Assembly (NCBI RefSeq): GCF_051020985.1
Contig: NC_134999.1
Span: 806,001 to 870,000 of the forward strand
Length of the DNA: 64,000 nt
DNA from: Nomia melanderi
Lineage: Eukaryota; Arthropoda; Insecta; Hymenoptera; Halictidae
Reading direction: 5' to 3'
A program made the translations under genes and the position numbers. How positions within the stretch are numbered: position 1 is the stretch's first letter; each line of letters opens with the position of its first letter. Under the pieces are notes generated by a model. The model ran no database searches and was not told the origin of the DNA. It saw only the letters and a list, made by a program, of their open reading frames with translations. This document shows, in pieces, positions 1-10,033 of this stretch.

Positions 1-714
1 TGTTACACTCATACTTCACAAATACATTTCACATACTCACACAAGAATGATATTAAAAAATGTACTTTCACATTTTTTACTTACATTAAAATTTCATTTC
101 ACACAAATTTAATCATTTTTTCATAATAAAACTGGTTTACAATTATCATTATATTCAGATCATTTGTTAATTCTGCATTAAAAGGACTTTTAATATTACT
201 TGTACAAATATGTTACAGACTTCCTACATTAATTGTACTTGTAATTTAATTTTGTATTATGTAAAAGCACGTACATTAAAATATCTTAAATATACATAAT
301 GTTTAATGATATATTTGAGATCATCAAATAAATGTTTCAAATGCATTGCAAGGTTAATGAATTCATTTTCTATTTTTTATATTAAATGAATTCATCATTT
401 CTTGGCAAATTTAAATATTTACAAAAATAATAGTAAAGTTACAAAACTATCTTATATTGCATCACACAATAATAAAAATATCCTGCTTAAACTACATCTG
501 GCTTATAAATAACAATTTTGCAGAAAATATTTCAATTAAGCACCATATAGCTTAGTCAGATTGAAGAATACAAATTTTCAGCTTCAGTGCAAGAGATCTT
601 ATATACAAAAGGTAGAAAGCTTAAATTATGGACTAAATATCATGGACGTATAGAACTGTGAATTAGTTATATCACTGTTATTTTTTGCACTTTTATGTTT
701 TTAACTAGATACAA
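1..714 (-). other. Lrrk 3' flank and probable 3' UTR
   Basis: AT-rich stretch immediately downstream of the Lrrk stop codon on the minus strand. No coding potential was recognised on either strand. No canonical AATAAA was seen on the minus strand here; the ATTAAA variant occurs near 302, 245 and 188 and could serve for cleavage. The exact 3' end cannot be set from sequence alone. Confidence 0.5.
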
Positions 715-3700
715 TTATGCAGCTGACCAATGTTCGGACCTCCATAATAGAGCATACATACTATGCCTAAGATCTTCTTCATCTAACGAATCAGTTGGGA
801 AATCTGTATATCTAGAAATTAGACTTCTGTAACCTTGGCCAACTGTTGCTAATACCAATTTCTTTTCGTCTGCTGATTTGAATGATATTATTTGGCAAAC
901 TTTACCCTCAAAAGGTCTGAAGACAGTAATTGGTCTAAGAGAGTTACATTCAGCTACAACTATACAACCCCAAGTTGTACCAATATACAATTGGTTTCTA
1001 CAGGTTTCAAATGTTGTTACTTGGCACTTTTCCGTTGATAGATTCTCCTCTATAGAAATGGACTTGAGACTTTCCGAACAAGGTACTAATTTAGACATAT
1101 CTAACTTATTTATTATTTGCCTAGTATCCACATCCCATTGATAAACAATACATCCAGGATACGTGTATGATAGAATAGAATTCTCAGCACTCAATAAATA
1201 TGTAGCAAATAACTTTTTGATGGCTGCATCTTCAGTAACATGAAAAAGCTGTATTGTATCTATTAAACTGTTATCTTTTAATATATAGATTGATATTCTA
1301 CCAAAACTTTGTCCAACCCATAATTCCAGTATACGTTTCTTTTTATAAACAGCTGCCAAAGAATATGTCTTTATATTGTCTTGTGTGTCAGTGACAACTT
1401 CCATTTTTTTCATTTGAGTGAAAGAGTTTGTTAATAAAAATATTCTTCCACTATGCAATGCAACCACGAACTGTTTCATTTGTTCTAAATAAATTAAACC
1501 TACTACTTTAGATTCTCTACTGTGATCAGGTTCCAGATTATAGCTAGCAACACAGCCGAAATTACTGCCTAAATAAACATGCACTTGACCTGCATTATCG
1601 CCAATCCAAATATATCCATCTACTCCGCACATTGCATATGGTATTATAGGAGTTTCAATTCTAACATGTTGTAACCAACCCTTTTGTGTACCCAATAACA
1701 TATCTACTTCGCCGTTATTGTGTCCAAACCAAATTTCATCACCATTCATATTTTCTTCTATAGTTCTATTTGTCATGGTAATAGCTGTTACTTGAGTTCT
1801 TTCTGTTAACATTATAACATCTATAAGATGTGTAAATTCAGGTGCAGATGCAATAGAAACTATTTGACTAGCAGTTGGACGATCTTTTGGATTTTGAGCC
1901 CAACATATAACCATTAAGTCAAGAGCATAGCAAGGATGAAATGTTTCTCTATACGTCAATGGTGGTCTTCCACCTTCTAAAATGCATTCTTTAACTGCTT
2001 CGTGGCCTTCAAATGGTTGTCTTAGAGTAATCAATTCATATATAAACATTCCAAATGAAAAAGAATCAACTTTTTCAGTATACTCTTCTTCACCATTATA
2101 CTTGATAATTTCAGGTGCCATAAATCCCTCAGTTCCACCAAATCCTTTAGCACCAGTTGGTAAGGTTAATCTGGATATACCGTAATCAGCTACTTTAACA
2201 TGCACAGGATGTTCAGGATGGTCTTGAAAGGGTAGAGGCATTTGCCAAACTAAAACATTTTCTGATTTTAAATCTCTATAAATTACATGTTGTTGATGAA
2301 GATATTCTACAGCTTTTGCTACTTGAAGAATTATGGCCTGTAATGTATATGGATCTAATTTAGCACCTGAACGTCTATAGTTTTTTAGTACATTATCCAA
2401 CGCACCTTCTGGTGCTAAATCTAACACCAGTGCAAGAGGACTAACTACTATACCAATTAATGGTACAATATTCATGTGCCTGAGTGTTAATAAAATATTT
2501 AATTCCTGCCTAGCAGTACAGTAAGCTTTACAAGCATATTGTAAAGGATCACGATCCCATTTACTTTGTGCAGCTTTATAAGCTAATACAGCAGATTGTT
2601 TCGAATTTGGTCCTGGTGGAACTGGTTGTAACATTTTGATGGCAACATCAGTCTTCTGATAAGTTCCAGGTAAGCGACAAACTCCTTTAAAAACAAAACC
2701 AAATGCACCACGACCTAACAGTTTTCCTAGTTTAATGTCTTCTGATTTTATTAAGTGTTTCAGTCCCAAATCCATAAAAATAATATCTGGAGCTACGTGT
2801 GATAATGGTATGTCAGAGTGTTTAGGGCAACTAATTGGTTTATTGCTATAAGCAGATAGAATACATTCTTCTACCATCCAAGAATATGCTAATATACCTT
2901 CAAATTGGACATTTTGTTTAGCCACATCTGGGTGACCTTCTAAAGATGGCATTCTGCTTGATGTTAAGCTATCATAGCCTACTCCACTATCACCATCAGA
3001 TTTGTAACTATCTTGACTTTGTCTTTCTTTATTTACGTAATACCGTTGAATATCTTCTGCTAACCGATCATTATCGGTGATGTCATTTTCATTTTCTCCA
3101 TTATTTAATAAGCATCGAGGACAAGGTATTAAACGGGTAACTAATAATTTACCCTCAGATGTATGAACGAAACGTGTACCTAATGTAGGATACCAATCTT
3201 CTAATAAAATATCAATATGGTCGACTATTAGAGCTAGTAGTTGTGGCATACTTTCTGGACGAGGTTCAACTACAATTGCCTGATATCCCATCGGTTCATC
3301 ATCAGCTTCATCAGTATCAGACATTATCGGCTGCTTAATTACTAATGTATCAATTGGAAACCAAATTTCTAAAATAGCTGAATTTTTTAAATCTACTGTG
3401 CACCATATACCATCTTGTTTTAATTTAAATTTAAATTGTCTATAATCGTATGGTACATTTTTTAAATTGTAATTGACTTCTTTGAGACGTAGTAAAGTAA
3501 TATTAGCGTATCTTAATTCTATTCCTGTTTGCCAAAGTACCCATTCTGCTGGCCTGTCTAATAAACTTATAAAAATATTATCATCAACAAAATCTTTAAA
3601 TGGTGCCAAAAATGACATTACAATTTCAACAATAGCATCATCAGCTAATATTCTAGTTATGAGTCTTGACCAAAAACCACTTGGAAAGTAAGACATCAGA

Positions 3701-6700
3701 AGAAGTCGCGTGACGGAGCAATCGGGTTGTGACCTAGATGTTAGTACACATTCAGCGTTTGGTTTATCTCCAGAGGAATGTTGAAATACTGTCATAGGAG
3801 ACGTCATTTTCTTAGAACGTACGTGCCAACCACGTGTTTTCACTGGTATTTTAATTACTTGATTATTTCGTAAAAGATCTTCTTCAGTTGGCAGTAAAGA
3901 AGGAATTAATAAAGTGCGATAGTCCCAAGTTAATGCAACTTCAAACTTATTTAACAGATTAACAATATATCCTTGTGTGTCTATGGATGATATTGTTGAA
4001 GATTTAAAAACGTGCTGTATATCATCTAATTTCATTACGCCAGATCTAGCAAATGGATTAATTTCGCGTATAGTAACTACATGCGCTAGCATATCGCAAA
4101 GCCATTGAGGATCAAGAAAGTATAAATCTTTCAAGGTAGCATCATCGTAGTGCAAAATAATCCCATTTTCATGGAGAAAAAGCGTTGCTTGATGTAGTTC
4201 TGCGGGATCTCTGAATGATCGATGCAGTTTTTGTAATTCATTATTTACTGCTGTATAGTATTGATCAGCCTTTAAAACTGGATCTGCGCCTGATAATTTT
4301 CTATCGTATGCAAGTTGTATCACAACATCTTCCAAGGCGAGGTAGCTGGAAGGAACTTTTTGCTCAAGTAATAACTCTTTGCTGCCAGGTGATCTTAAAC
4401 TGAAAACAACATCATAAATCAAATTACACAACATTTTTATGTTGTGTCTTGTTTTACAGCTCACTTCTATAGTTTCCATAACCTTAGGTAAACCACATTT
4501 TTCAGCATCAACAACATTTATAAATTTATCACGAATATATTGTTGTAATGCTTCACTGTGTTCATTTGATATGTCATAATGAGTGCCAACAATAATTACT
4601 GGTGTATTAGGTGCTCTGCTTTGAATATTTACCAACCACTGAAATATTTCTGAAACACCCTTAAAACCATCTGTGATTCTCCATACAACCAAGTACAAGC
4701 TACGCTTAGACAGAAAATACTGATGTGTTGCATAATATTCTCTTTGCCCACCAAAATCCCAGGTCCTGAAGTAAACAGGTCCATGGGATGACTGACCTCT
4801 CATTTTTTTCTCATAAATCCAATCTCCAATGTCAACACCAACAGTAGATATTGTTGTTCCTCTTGCAGTCTTTGCATTGATATTTTTATTACCCATTCTT
4901 TTTGCCCAGTGTTCAGAAGACTTTTTTTTATTTGGAACTTCACCTTCCTGTCTCAGTTGTTCTAACAAACTTGTTTTTCCAATACCTTGTATTCCCACAA
5001 TCATTAACTTCATACGAGCATATGGTTTAGCATCTTCTAAAATTGATTTCAAGTAACCAATAACATCCATTGTTTTGTATTTTTTGGATTCAATCATTGT
5101 TTTTAAAGGGTCTTGTAATTTACAACCTTGAGTATTTAAATTCCATAAACGAGACAGTAATCCCATTTGTGGTGGTAATTCAACAATATCTGGATTACCA
5201 CTTATATTTAAAACAGAGAGATTGTTAAGCTCATAAATATTCTGTGGTATTTCTTTTAACTTATTATTACTAACATCTAACATACTAACATTAGGGAACA
5301 GTAGATACAATTTTGAACCGGAATAAGTCATTTTCATATCTTTGTCTACAATCTCTTCCTCTAGAGCTGGCATTTCTCCATCATCGATTGAAGTTAATTG
5401 AATTCTATTTAACAAATTGTTAGCAAGAATTAATGTTCTCAAATTTTCCAATCTCAAGTGACGCCTATGTGTACAAACTGACATTAAAACTACATCACGT
5501 AAAGATGTTGTTTGTCGATTAGTACCTGGCACTACTGGAGATTGTACATTTGTAGTAGGACAGTAACATGCAGTATTTGCTTGTTCCATTGCATCAGCAC
5601 TATCTACTTGTGGTAAGCTAGGCCATCGAGAAATTTGATTATTAGATAAGTCTAATTGTTTTAAACTCGCAGGATAAGACGTTATGTGACTCATAGATCT
5701 TAGAGAATTGTAAGCCATGTTCAATCTTACCAAATTAACAGCTAAGCATGGTAATGCTACCGGGACGCTATTAAACAAATTGTGCGCTAAATTTAAAGAT
5801 GACAATACCGATCTTGCTCCATTTTCGTTGTCGTCTGAAATTTTTTCTGAAACTTGAACCGACCGAGTCCAAACGTGTGGACGATTCATTTCGATAATTT
5901 GTGCATTTGCTATTTTCGTGAAAGATTCAAATTCCAATGAATCTTCGCGTGATATACCAAATTGAGATGCTAAGCTGCGATTACTTGGACTATGATTTAA
6001 AACATCTTCACGTTGTGATTTTCGTAAAATATTTTGTGATATTTGACTGGGCAAATCTTTTAATAAATTAAATGATGCATTCAATTCTTTTAATTTTGGT
6101 GCCCGCCATAAATTTTCTGGAAGACATTGAAGTTTATTATTTGAAACATCCATAATTTCTAAAACAGGTAAATTCATTATAAATTCAGGTAACTGTTCTA
6201 ATCGATTGTCCTGAAGATAAAGTTCTTCTAAAGCAGGACATAATTTGTCCTTCTGACTTTTTGGGTCAGCAGTTAGAGTATCTATTTTGTTTTGAGCCAT
6301 ATTGAGGTATCGGAGACTTTGCAAATAAAATATTATAGATGGTACAGAAGTAATAGAATTATGAGAAATGTCTATTCTTGTGATAGCATACAAGACCAAG
6401 TCGTTATTTTTAGCACTTAGTTTCTTGTTCACGTGCAGCACTGCATCAATTAACCATTGAGACCTTATTTGTGAGAGATGACATTGTTGATTATGCCAAT
6501 TTATCATTGTCGGTGTATTTGGAAATAACGTCGAATATGTAACGTTTCCAAAAGAAGATAACGCTGAAAAGTGAGAAGTTTGAGTACATTCAGTCATGGC
6601 TTTTTTGTTAATTTTATATTCAGAGTCTGGGTAAGCTTTTATAGATAAAAGCTTTGCTGTCAGCGGTTCATCTCGATTTTGTGCAGCGATTTTGATCGCT

Positions 6701-8100
6701 TTGCACGTATTATCCACAGCACCATGTTTCAATAAAAGGTCTGCAATTCTTATGTCACGCTGTTGACAAGCTATAATCAGTGCACTTGAGAAATTACTTT
6801 CTGGATCATTTTGATCACAAGGAACTTTTAAGGGTAAATTAGGGTCGGCACCTGCTAATAATAAAGCAGTAACAACGTCTGTGTGTTTACTTTTCACGGC
6901 AGTGTGTAAAGCCGTTTCACTACCATTGTTGCAGTACAAATCCAAATTTAATGGACACATCATATTGTCGTCTTTTTTATCAAATGCTTTACTTCTAAAA
7001 TTTAAACTAGACATTAATCTTTGAATTCCACTTGAAATTTTTCTTTTCGATGTAGGAAGTGGCTGAGTAACTCCCATATCTTCTTCTTTAATTTTTCTTG
7101 CTTTTACTTTATAGTTTAATAATAATTCTATGATCTTAATATTTCCAAGCATGCTAGATATGTAGAGAACATTCTGTCCTGTAACATCTTGAGTATTAAT
7201 ATCAAATGGCATTTCATATTCAAATTCTCCAGAAGAATCTTTGTAGCATTGATACATATTGTGTGGATATTCAAATTTTAATAGCAAATCAATGACTGTG
7301 TAATGACCATTTATAGCTGCTGCATGAATTGGTAACCATTTTTCCACTGTTAAAGATTGTACCTGTTTAGGAAAGTGTCGCAGAAGCAATTCTACAATTT
7401 CTACCTTGCCATTATAACAGGCTATATAAAGTGGACAATACTTGGTGACAGAATGTGTTCTGCAATCTGCACCATGATCTAGAAGCAAACGTACTATATC
7501 TTTGTGACCCATTTCACAGGCTATAAAGAGCAACGTATTTGCACCATTTGGTGCCATGTTAATGATGTATTCAATGTCAGAAGTGAGTCCCTGAATAATA
7601 TTCCTAGCTGCTATAGTATCTCCTTGAATACAAGTCGCGCGCAAAGAAGCATGTGTTGCTAACTTTGCTAATTCATATTTCTCTGCTGCTGAATTAAGTA
7701 AATTTTTGCAGGCGTCCTGTTTATTTTTTTCAACTATATCTATTGGTTTATCACCATTATTGTCTGTAATCATTAAATCTGCATCGAATTCTAAAAGCTT
7801 TTTTATATTCGAACTATGACCATGTTCTGCACATATGTGTAACGGTGTTCGGTAATGGCCCCTTGGACCACACGGTATATTTGGATTAGCACCAGCAGAC
7901 AGTAATACATCCAAACATCTTGAATTTTCTGTAATAGCTGCGGTATGTAATGGTGTTCTACCCCATGAATCTTGGCTGTTTATATATTGTGCATGTTCTC
8001 CTCGTAGAAGATCTTCTAATAATTCTGCATTGTCCCATAAAGCAGCTTGATGTAACAATCGACCAGGAAAATCTTCATCGATTGGAGTATAATCCTCCAT
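715..8100 (-). CDS. Lrrk: Leucine-rich repeat kinase (insect Lrrk, ROCO family)
   Basis: This is a complete 2461-aa ROCO-family GTPase/kinase. Ankyrin repeats fill roughly residues 15-500 and leucine-rich repeats about 570-990. The Roc GTPase domain carries a P-loop (GIQGIGKTS, GKT at 1041-1043) and the switch motif DFGGQ at 1115-1119. COR follows at about 1245-1590. The protein kinase (about 1788-2080) has glycine loop GRGAFG at 1796-1801, lysine K1822 in VAIK, catalytic D1943 in YRDLK and a DYG motif at 1972-1974, as in LRRK proteins. A WD40-like region ends the protein. The length fits insect Lrrk (Drosophila is about 2.45 kb of residues). The family acts at endolysosomal, Golgi and vesicle membranes and phosphorylates Rab GTPases in mammals. 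The frame is unbroken by introns. The start is chosen because it begins the first ankyrin block and an acceptor-like AG lies 8 nt upstream. Confidence 0.96.
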   Translation of the reverse strand: MEDYTPIDEDFPGRLLHQAALWDNAELLEDLLRGEHAQYINSQDSWGRTPLHTAAITENSRCLDVLLSAGANPNIPCGPRGHYRTPLHICAEHGHSSNIKKLLEFDADLMITDNNGDKPIDIVEKNKQDACKNLLNSAAEKYELAKLATHASLRATCIQGDTIAARNIIQGLTSDIEYIINMAPNGANTLLFIACEMGHKDIVRLLLDHGADCRTHSVTKYCPLYIACYNGKVEIVELLLRHFPKQVQSLTVEKWLPIHAAAINGHYTVIDLLLKFEYPHNMYQCYKDSSGEFEYEMPFDINTQDVTGQNVLYISSMLGNIKIIELLLNYKVKARKIKEEDMGVTQPLPTSKRKISSGIQRLMSSLNFRSKAFDKKDDNMMCPLNLDLYCNNGSETALHTAVKSKHTDVVTALLLAGADPNLPLKVPCDQNDPESNFSSALIIACQQRDIRIADLLLKHGAVDNTCKAIKIAAQNRDEPLTAKLLSIKAYPDSEYKINKKAMTECTQTSHFSALSSFGNVTYSTLFPNTPTMINWHNQQCHLSQIRSQWLIDAVLHVNKKLSAKNNDLVLYAITRIDISHNSITSVPSIIFYLQSLRYLNMAQNKIDTLTADPKSQKDKLCPALEELYLQDNRLEQLPEFIMNLPVLEIMDVSNNKLQCLPENLWRAPKLKELNASFNLLKDLPSQISQNILRKSQREDVLNHSPSNRSLASQFGISREDSLEFESFTKIANAQIIEMNRPHVWTRSVQVSEKISDDNENGARSVLSSLNLAHNLFNSVPVALPCLAVNLVRLNMAYNSLRSMSHITSYPASLKQLDLSNNQISRWPSLPQVDSADAMEQANTACYCPTTNVQSPVVPGTNRQTTSLRDVVLMSVCTHRRHLRLENLRTLILANNLLNRIQLTSIDDGEMPALEEEIVDKDMKMTYSGSKLYLLFPNVSMLDVSNNKLKEIPQNIYELNNLSVLNISGNPDIVELPPQMGLLSRLWNLNTQGCKLQDPLKTMIESKKYKTMDVIGYLKSILEDAKPYARMKLMIVGIQGIGKTSLLEQLRQEGEVPNKKKSSEHWAKRMGNKNINAKTARGTTISTVGVDIGDWIYEKKMRGQSSHGPVYFRTWDFGGQREYYATHQYFLSKRSLYLVVWRITDGFKGVSEIFQWLVNIQSRAPNTPVIIVGTHYDISNEHSEALQQYIRDKFINVVDAEKCGLPKVMETIEVSCKTRHNIKMLCNLIYDVVFSLRSPGSKELLLEQKVPSSYLALEDVVIQLAYDRKLSGADPVLKADQYYTAVNNELQKLHRSFRDPAELHQATLFLHENGIILHYDDATLKDLYFLDPQWLCDMLAHVVTIREINPFARSGVMKLDDIQHVFKSSTISSIDTQGYIVNLLNKFEVALTWDYRTLLIPSLLPTEEDLLRNNQVIKIPVKTRGWHVRSKKMTSPMTVFQHSSGDKPNAECVLTSRSQPDCSVTRLLLMSYFPSGFWSRLITRILADDAIVEIVMSFLAPFKDFVDDNIFISLLDRPAEWVLWQTGIELRYANITLLRLKEVNYNLKNVPYDYRQFKFKLKQDGIWCTVDLKNSAILEIWFPIDTLVIKQPIMSDTDEADDEPMGYQAIVVEPRPESMPQLLALIVDHIDILLEDWYPTLGTRFVHTSEGKLLVTRLIPCPRCLLNNGENENDITDNDRLAEDIQRYYVNKERQSQDSYKSDGDSGVGYDSLTSSRMPSLEGHPDVAKQNVQFEGILAYSWMVEECILSAYSNKPISCPKHSDIPLSHVAPDIIFMDLGLKHLIKSEDIKLGKLLGRGAFGFVFKGVCRLPGTYQKTDVAIKMLQPVPPGPNSKQSAVLAYKAAQSKWDRDPLQYACKAYCTARQELNILLTLRHMNIVPLIGIVVSPLALVLDLAPEGALDNVLKNYRRSGAKLDPYTLQAIILQVAKAVEYLHQQHVIYRDLKSENVLVWQMPLPFQDHPEHPVHVKVADYGISRLTLPTGAKGFGGTEGFMAPEIIKYNGEEEYTEKVDSFSFGMFIYELITLRQPFEGHEAVKECILEGGRPPLTYRETFHPCYALDLMVICWAQNPKDRPTASQIVSIASAPEFTHLIDVIMLTERTQVTAITMTNRTIEENMNGDEIWFGHNNGEVDMLLGTQKGWLQHVRIETPIIPYAMCGVDGYIWIGDNAGQVHVYLGSNFGCVASYNLEPDHSRESKVVGLIYLEQMKQFVVALHSGRIFLLTNSFTQMKKMEVVTDTQDNIKTYSLAAVYKKKRILELWVGQSFGRISIYILKDNSLIDTIQLFHVTEDAAIKKLFATYLLSAENSILSYTYPGCIVYQWDVDTRQIINKLDMSKLVPCSESLKSISIEENLSTEKCQVTTFETCRNQLYIGTTWGCIVVAECNSLRPITVFRPFEGKVCQIISFKSADEKKLVLATVGQGYRSLISRYTDFPTDSLDEEDLRHSMYALLWRSEHWSAA

Positions 8101-10033
8101 AGTGAGAACTAAAAAAGTTGAAAATATAGTTTTGTTTATAAACTAGCCAGTTACATATAATAGTAACTATCAAAATGTCATATTCTTTCATAATAATAAT
8201 GTTACATTGTTTATTTATTTAAGTAAATTTTAGAAAGAAACATAATTATAAATAACTTCTAAAAAGATTTTCTAGTTAGACAATTCAATTTTTTATTTCT
8301 TGCACAATAGTACCATATTTTGGTTTTGTTTATTATAACAAAAATGTCCATGCTTTTTTACCGTAAGAATGTTAATGAATGTTTATGCTTACCAGTTGTA
8401 TCTATAAATTATTATGACTTCCAATTACACATTCACATAGTTTGTATATTCTTCTCTTATGATGTTTTGCATATCTTTTTATTTGAATTTGATTAAAATT
8501 GAACACTTGATGTTCATTGCAAATTATATTATGAATATTATAATTATTCATGAATTTAAGTATGTCCACTGTATCTAAAGTGGAAGTTAGATATTTAAAA
8601 TTGTTTATAAACATTTGAGAAATGTTAATTACTTGTATATTTATTTAAAAAGTATCTCATATTTCAAATTTAGTGTCTAAATTATTTAAAAATTATAAAT
8701 ATTTTAATAATAATAAAAGTACTATCACTTCTTTCATTAGTATACTATGTAATACCATATTTCATTTTCTAAATTAAATATGTATTCATATATGTATGAA
8801 ATTGGTGTATATGTCAAAACGTATATAAATTGAAGTATAGATAAATAATTATCATAAAAATCATGATTTTGTTTGTAACTCACACTTATCATGAAACTTT
8901 TTATATATCTTTTAACTGTTTTTCGTATATTAACAGAAGAGTATCACGATAGTCACAATAATTTTTAAGATGAAATGTAAGAACAGTACTAAACACAACA
9001 CTTGGTGATCGCCATTTTGTCAGATCTTTTTATCGACTGTACACACCTTTAGATACAATTCTATGCATCAGTAACATTGGATCGATTAAAATAAACAGTG
9101 TTACGAGAGACAACTCGTCGGTGGTATTACTCTCTGTATTATGTAATACCATTGATGACTTTTCCATTTATTAATTGATTTTATTATATGCAATGTACAT
9201 CCACTATAGTGAATCAGTTTTGTTACTTACAATAAGAATATATTTAATGTTCACTGCAAAACTTCAGTAAGAATATTTGTTTAATATTTATACACATTAT
9301 ATACACATTAAATATATTATATATATTTATAAAATTGATACTAAAATACTACTTTTCATTTAATAAAATTAACTAATCAAACATAATAAAATCAATAATA
9401 ATTTGATTTCTTGTTGATTGAAAGAATATCAAAGTTGTATCTTTTCATGTTTTAATTATAAATCTAAATTAATAAATAATTTATAACAAAAATTTATGTA
9501 ATATATATTGTTCGAATTTGGCTCCACTTATGAATAAACACTACTTATTTATAAATAAGAAAACACTTTTGTTGGAATATCAAATCTATGTTGATTGAGA
9601 AATTTTTCAATAGAATTATTGATTTGAAAGTGAAAATTTGTTTAATTTCTGCAATGATATTATTTGGATAAATCGTTTATTATTAATTTTTCACATCATC
9701 CAGGTAATAATATGAAAATAGATGTAATTTGAAAACAGGACAAATATACTTACATTTACACCATTCTGATACGAAATTACTCTTATATTAAGAATAATTA
9801 TCTTATAAAAAACGTTGTTTTTATATATTTACAATATCTATAATATTTTATATAAATAACAAGTCATGATATAGTATACTCAAACAAATTTTGATGTCAA
9901 CATTATAAACAAAGACTTATGATGTGGTATATAATATTCAATAAGAATACATTGATATATAGAAATGGAAATTTGTTTAATTACAAAATTAGAAAACTTA
10001 TACATAATACATTCCAGTAAACTTTCTAATGTT
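8101..10033. other. Intergenic DNA between Nup85 and Lrrk, with candidate Lrrk 5' UTR splice site
   Basis: AT-rich spacer with no recognisable gene. On the minus strand a T-rich tract ending in AG (AG at 8110-8109) sits 8 nt before the Lrrk ATG, so a 5' UTR intron is likely and the first noncoding Lrrk exon should lie somewhere in this spacer. The Nup85 3' UTR must also lie here; on the minus strand an ATTAAA occurs near 9976 and AATAAA near 9679. A less AT-rich patch at about 8990-9130 could be Lrrk promoter, but this is a guess. Confidence 0.45.
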
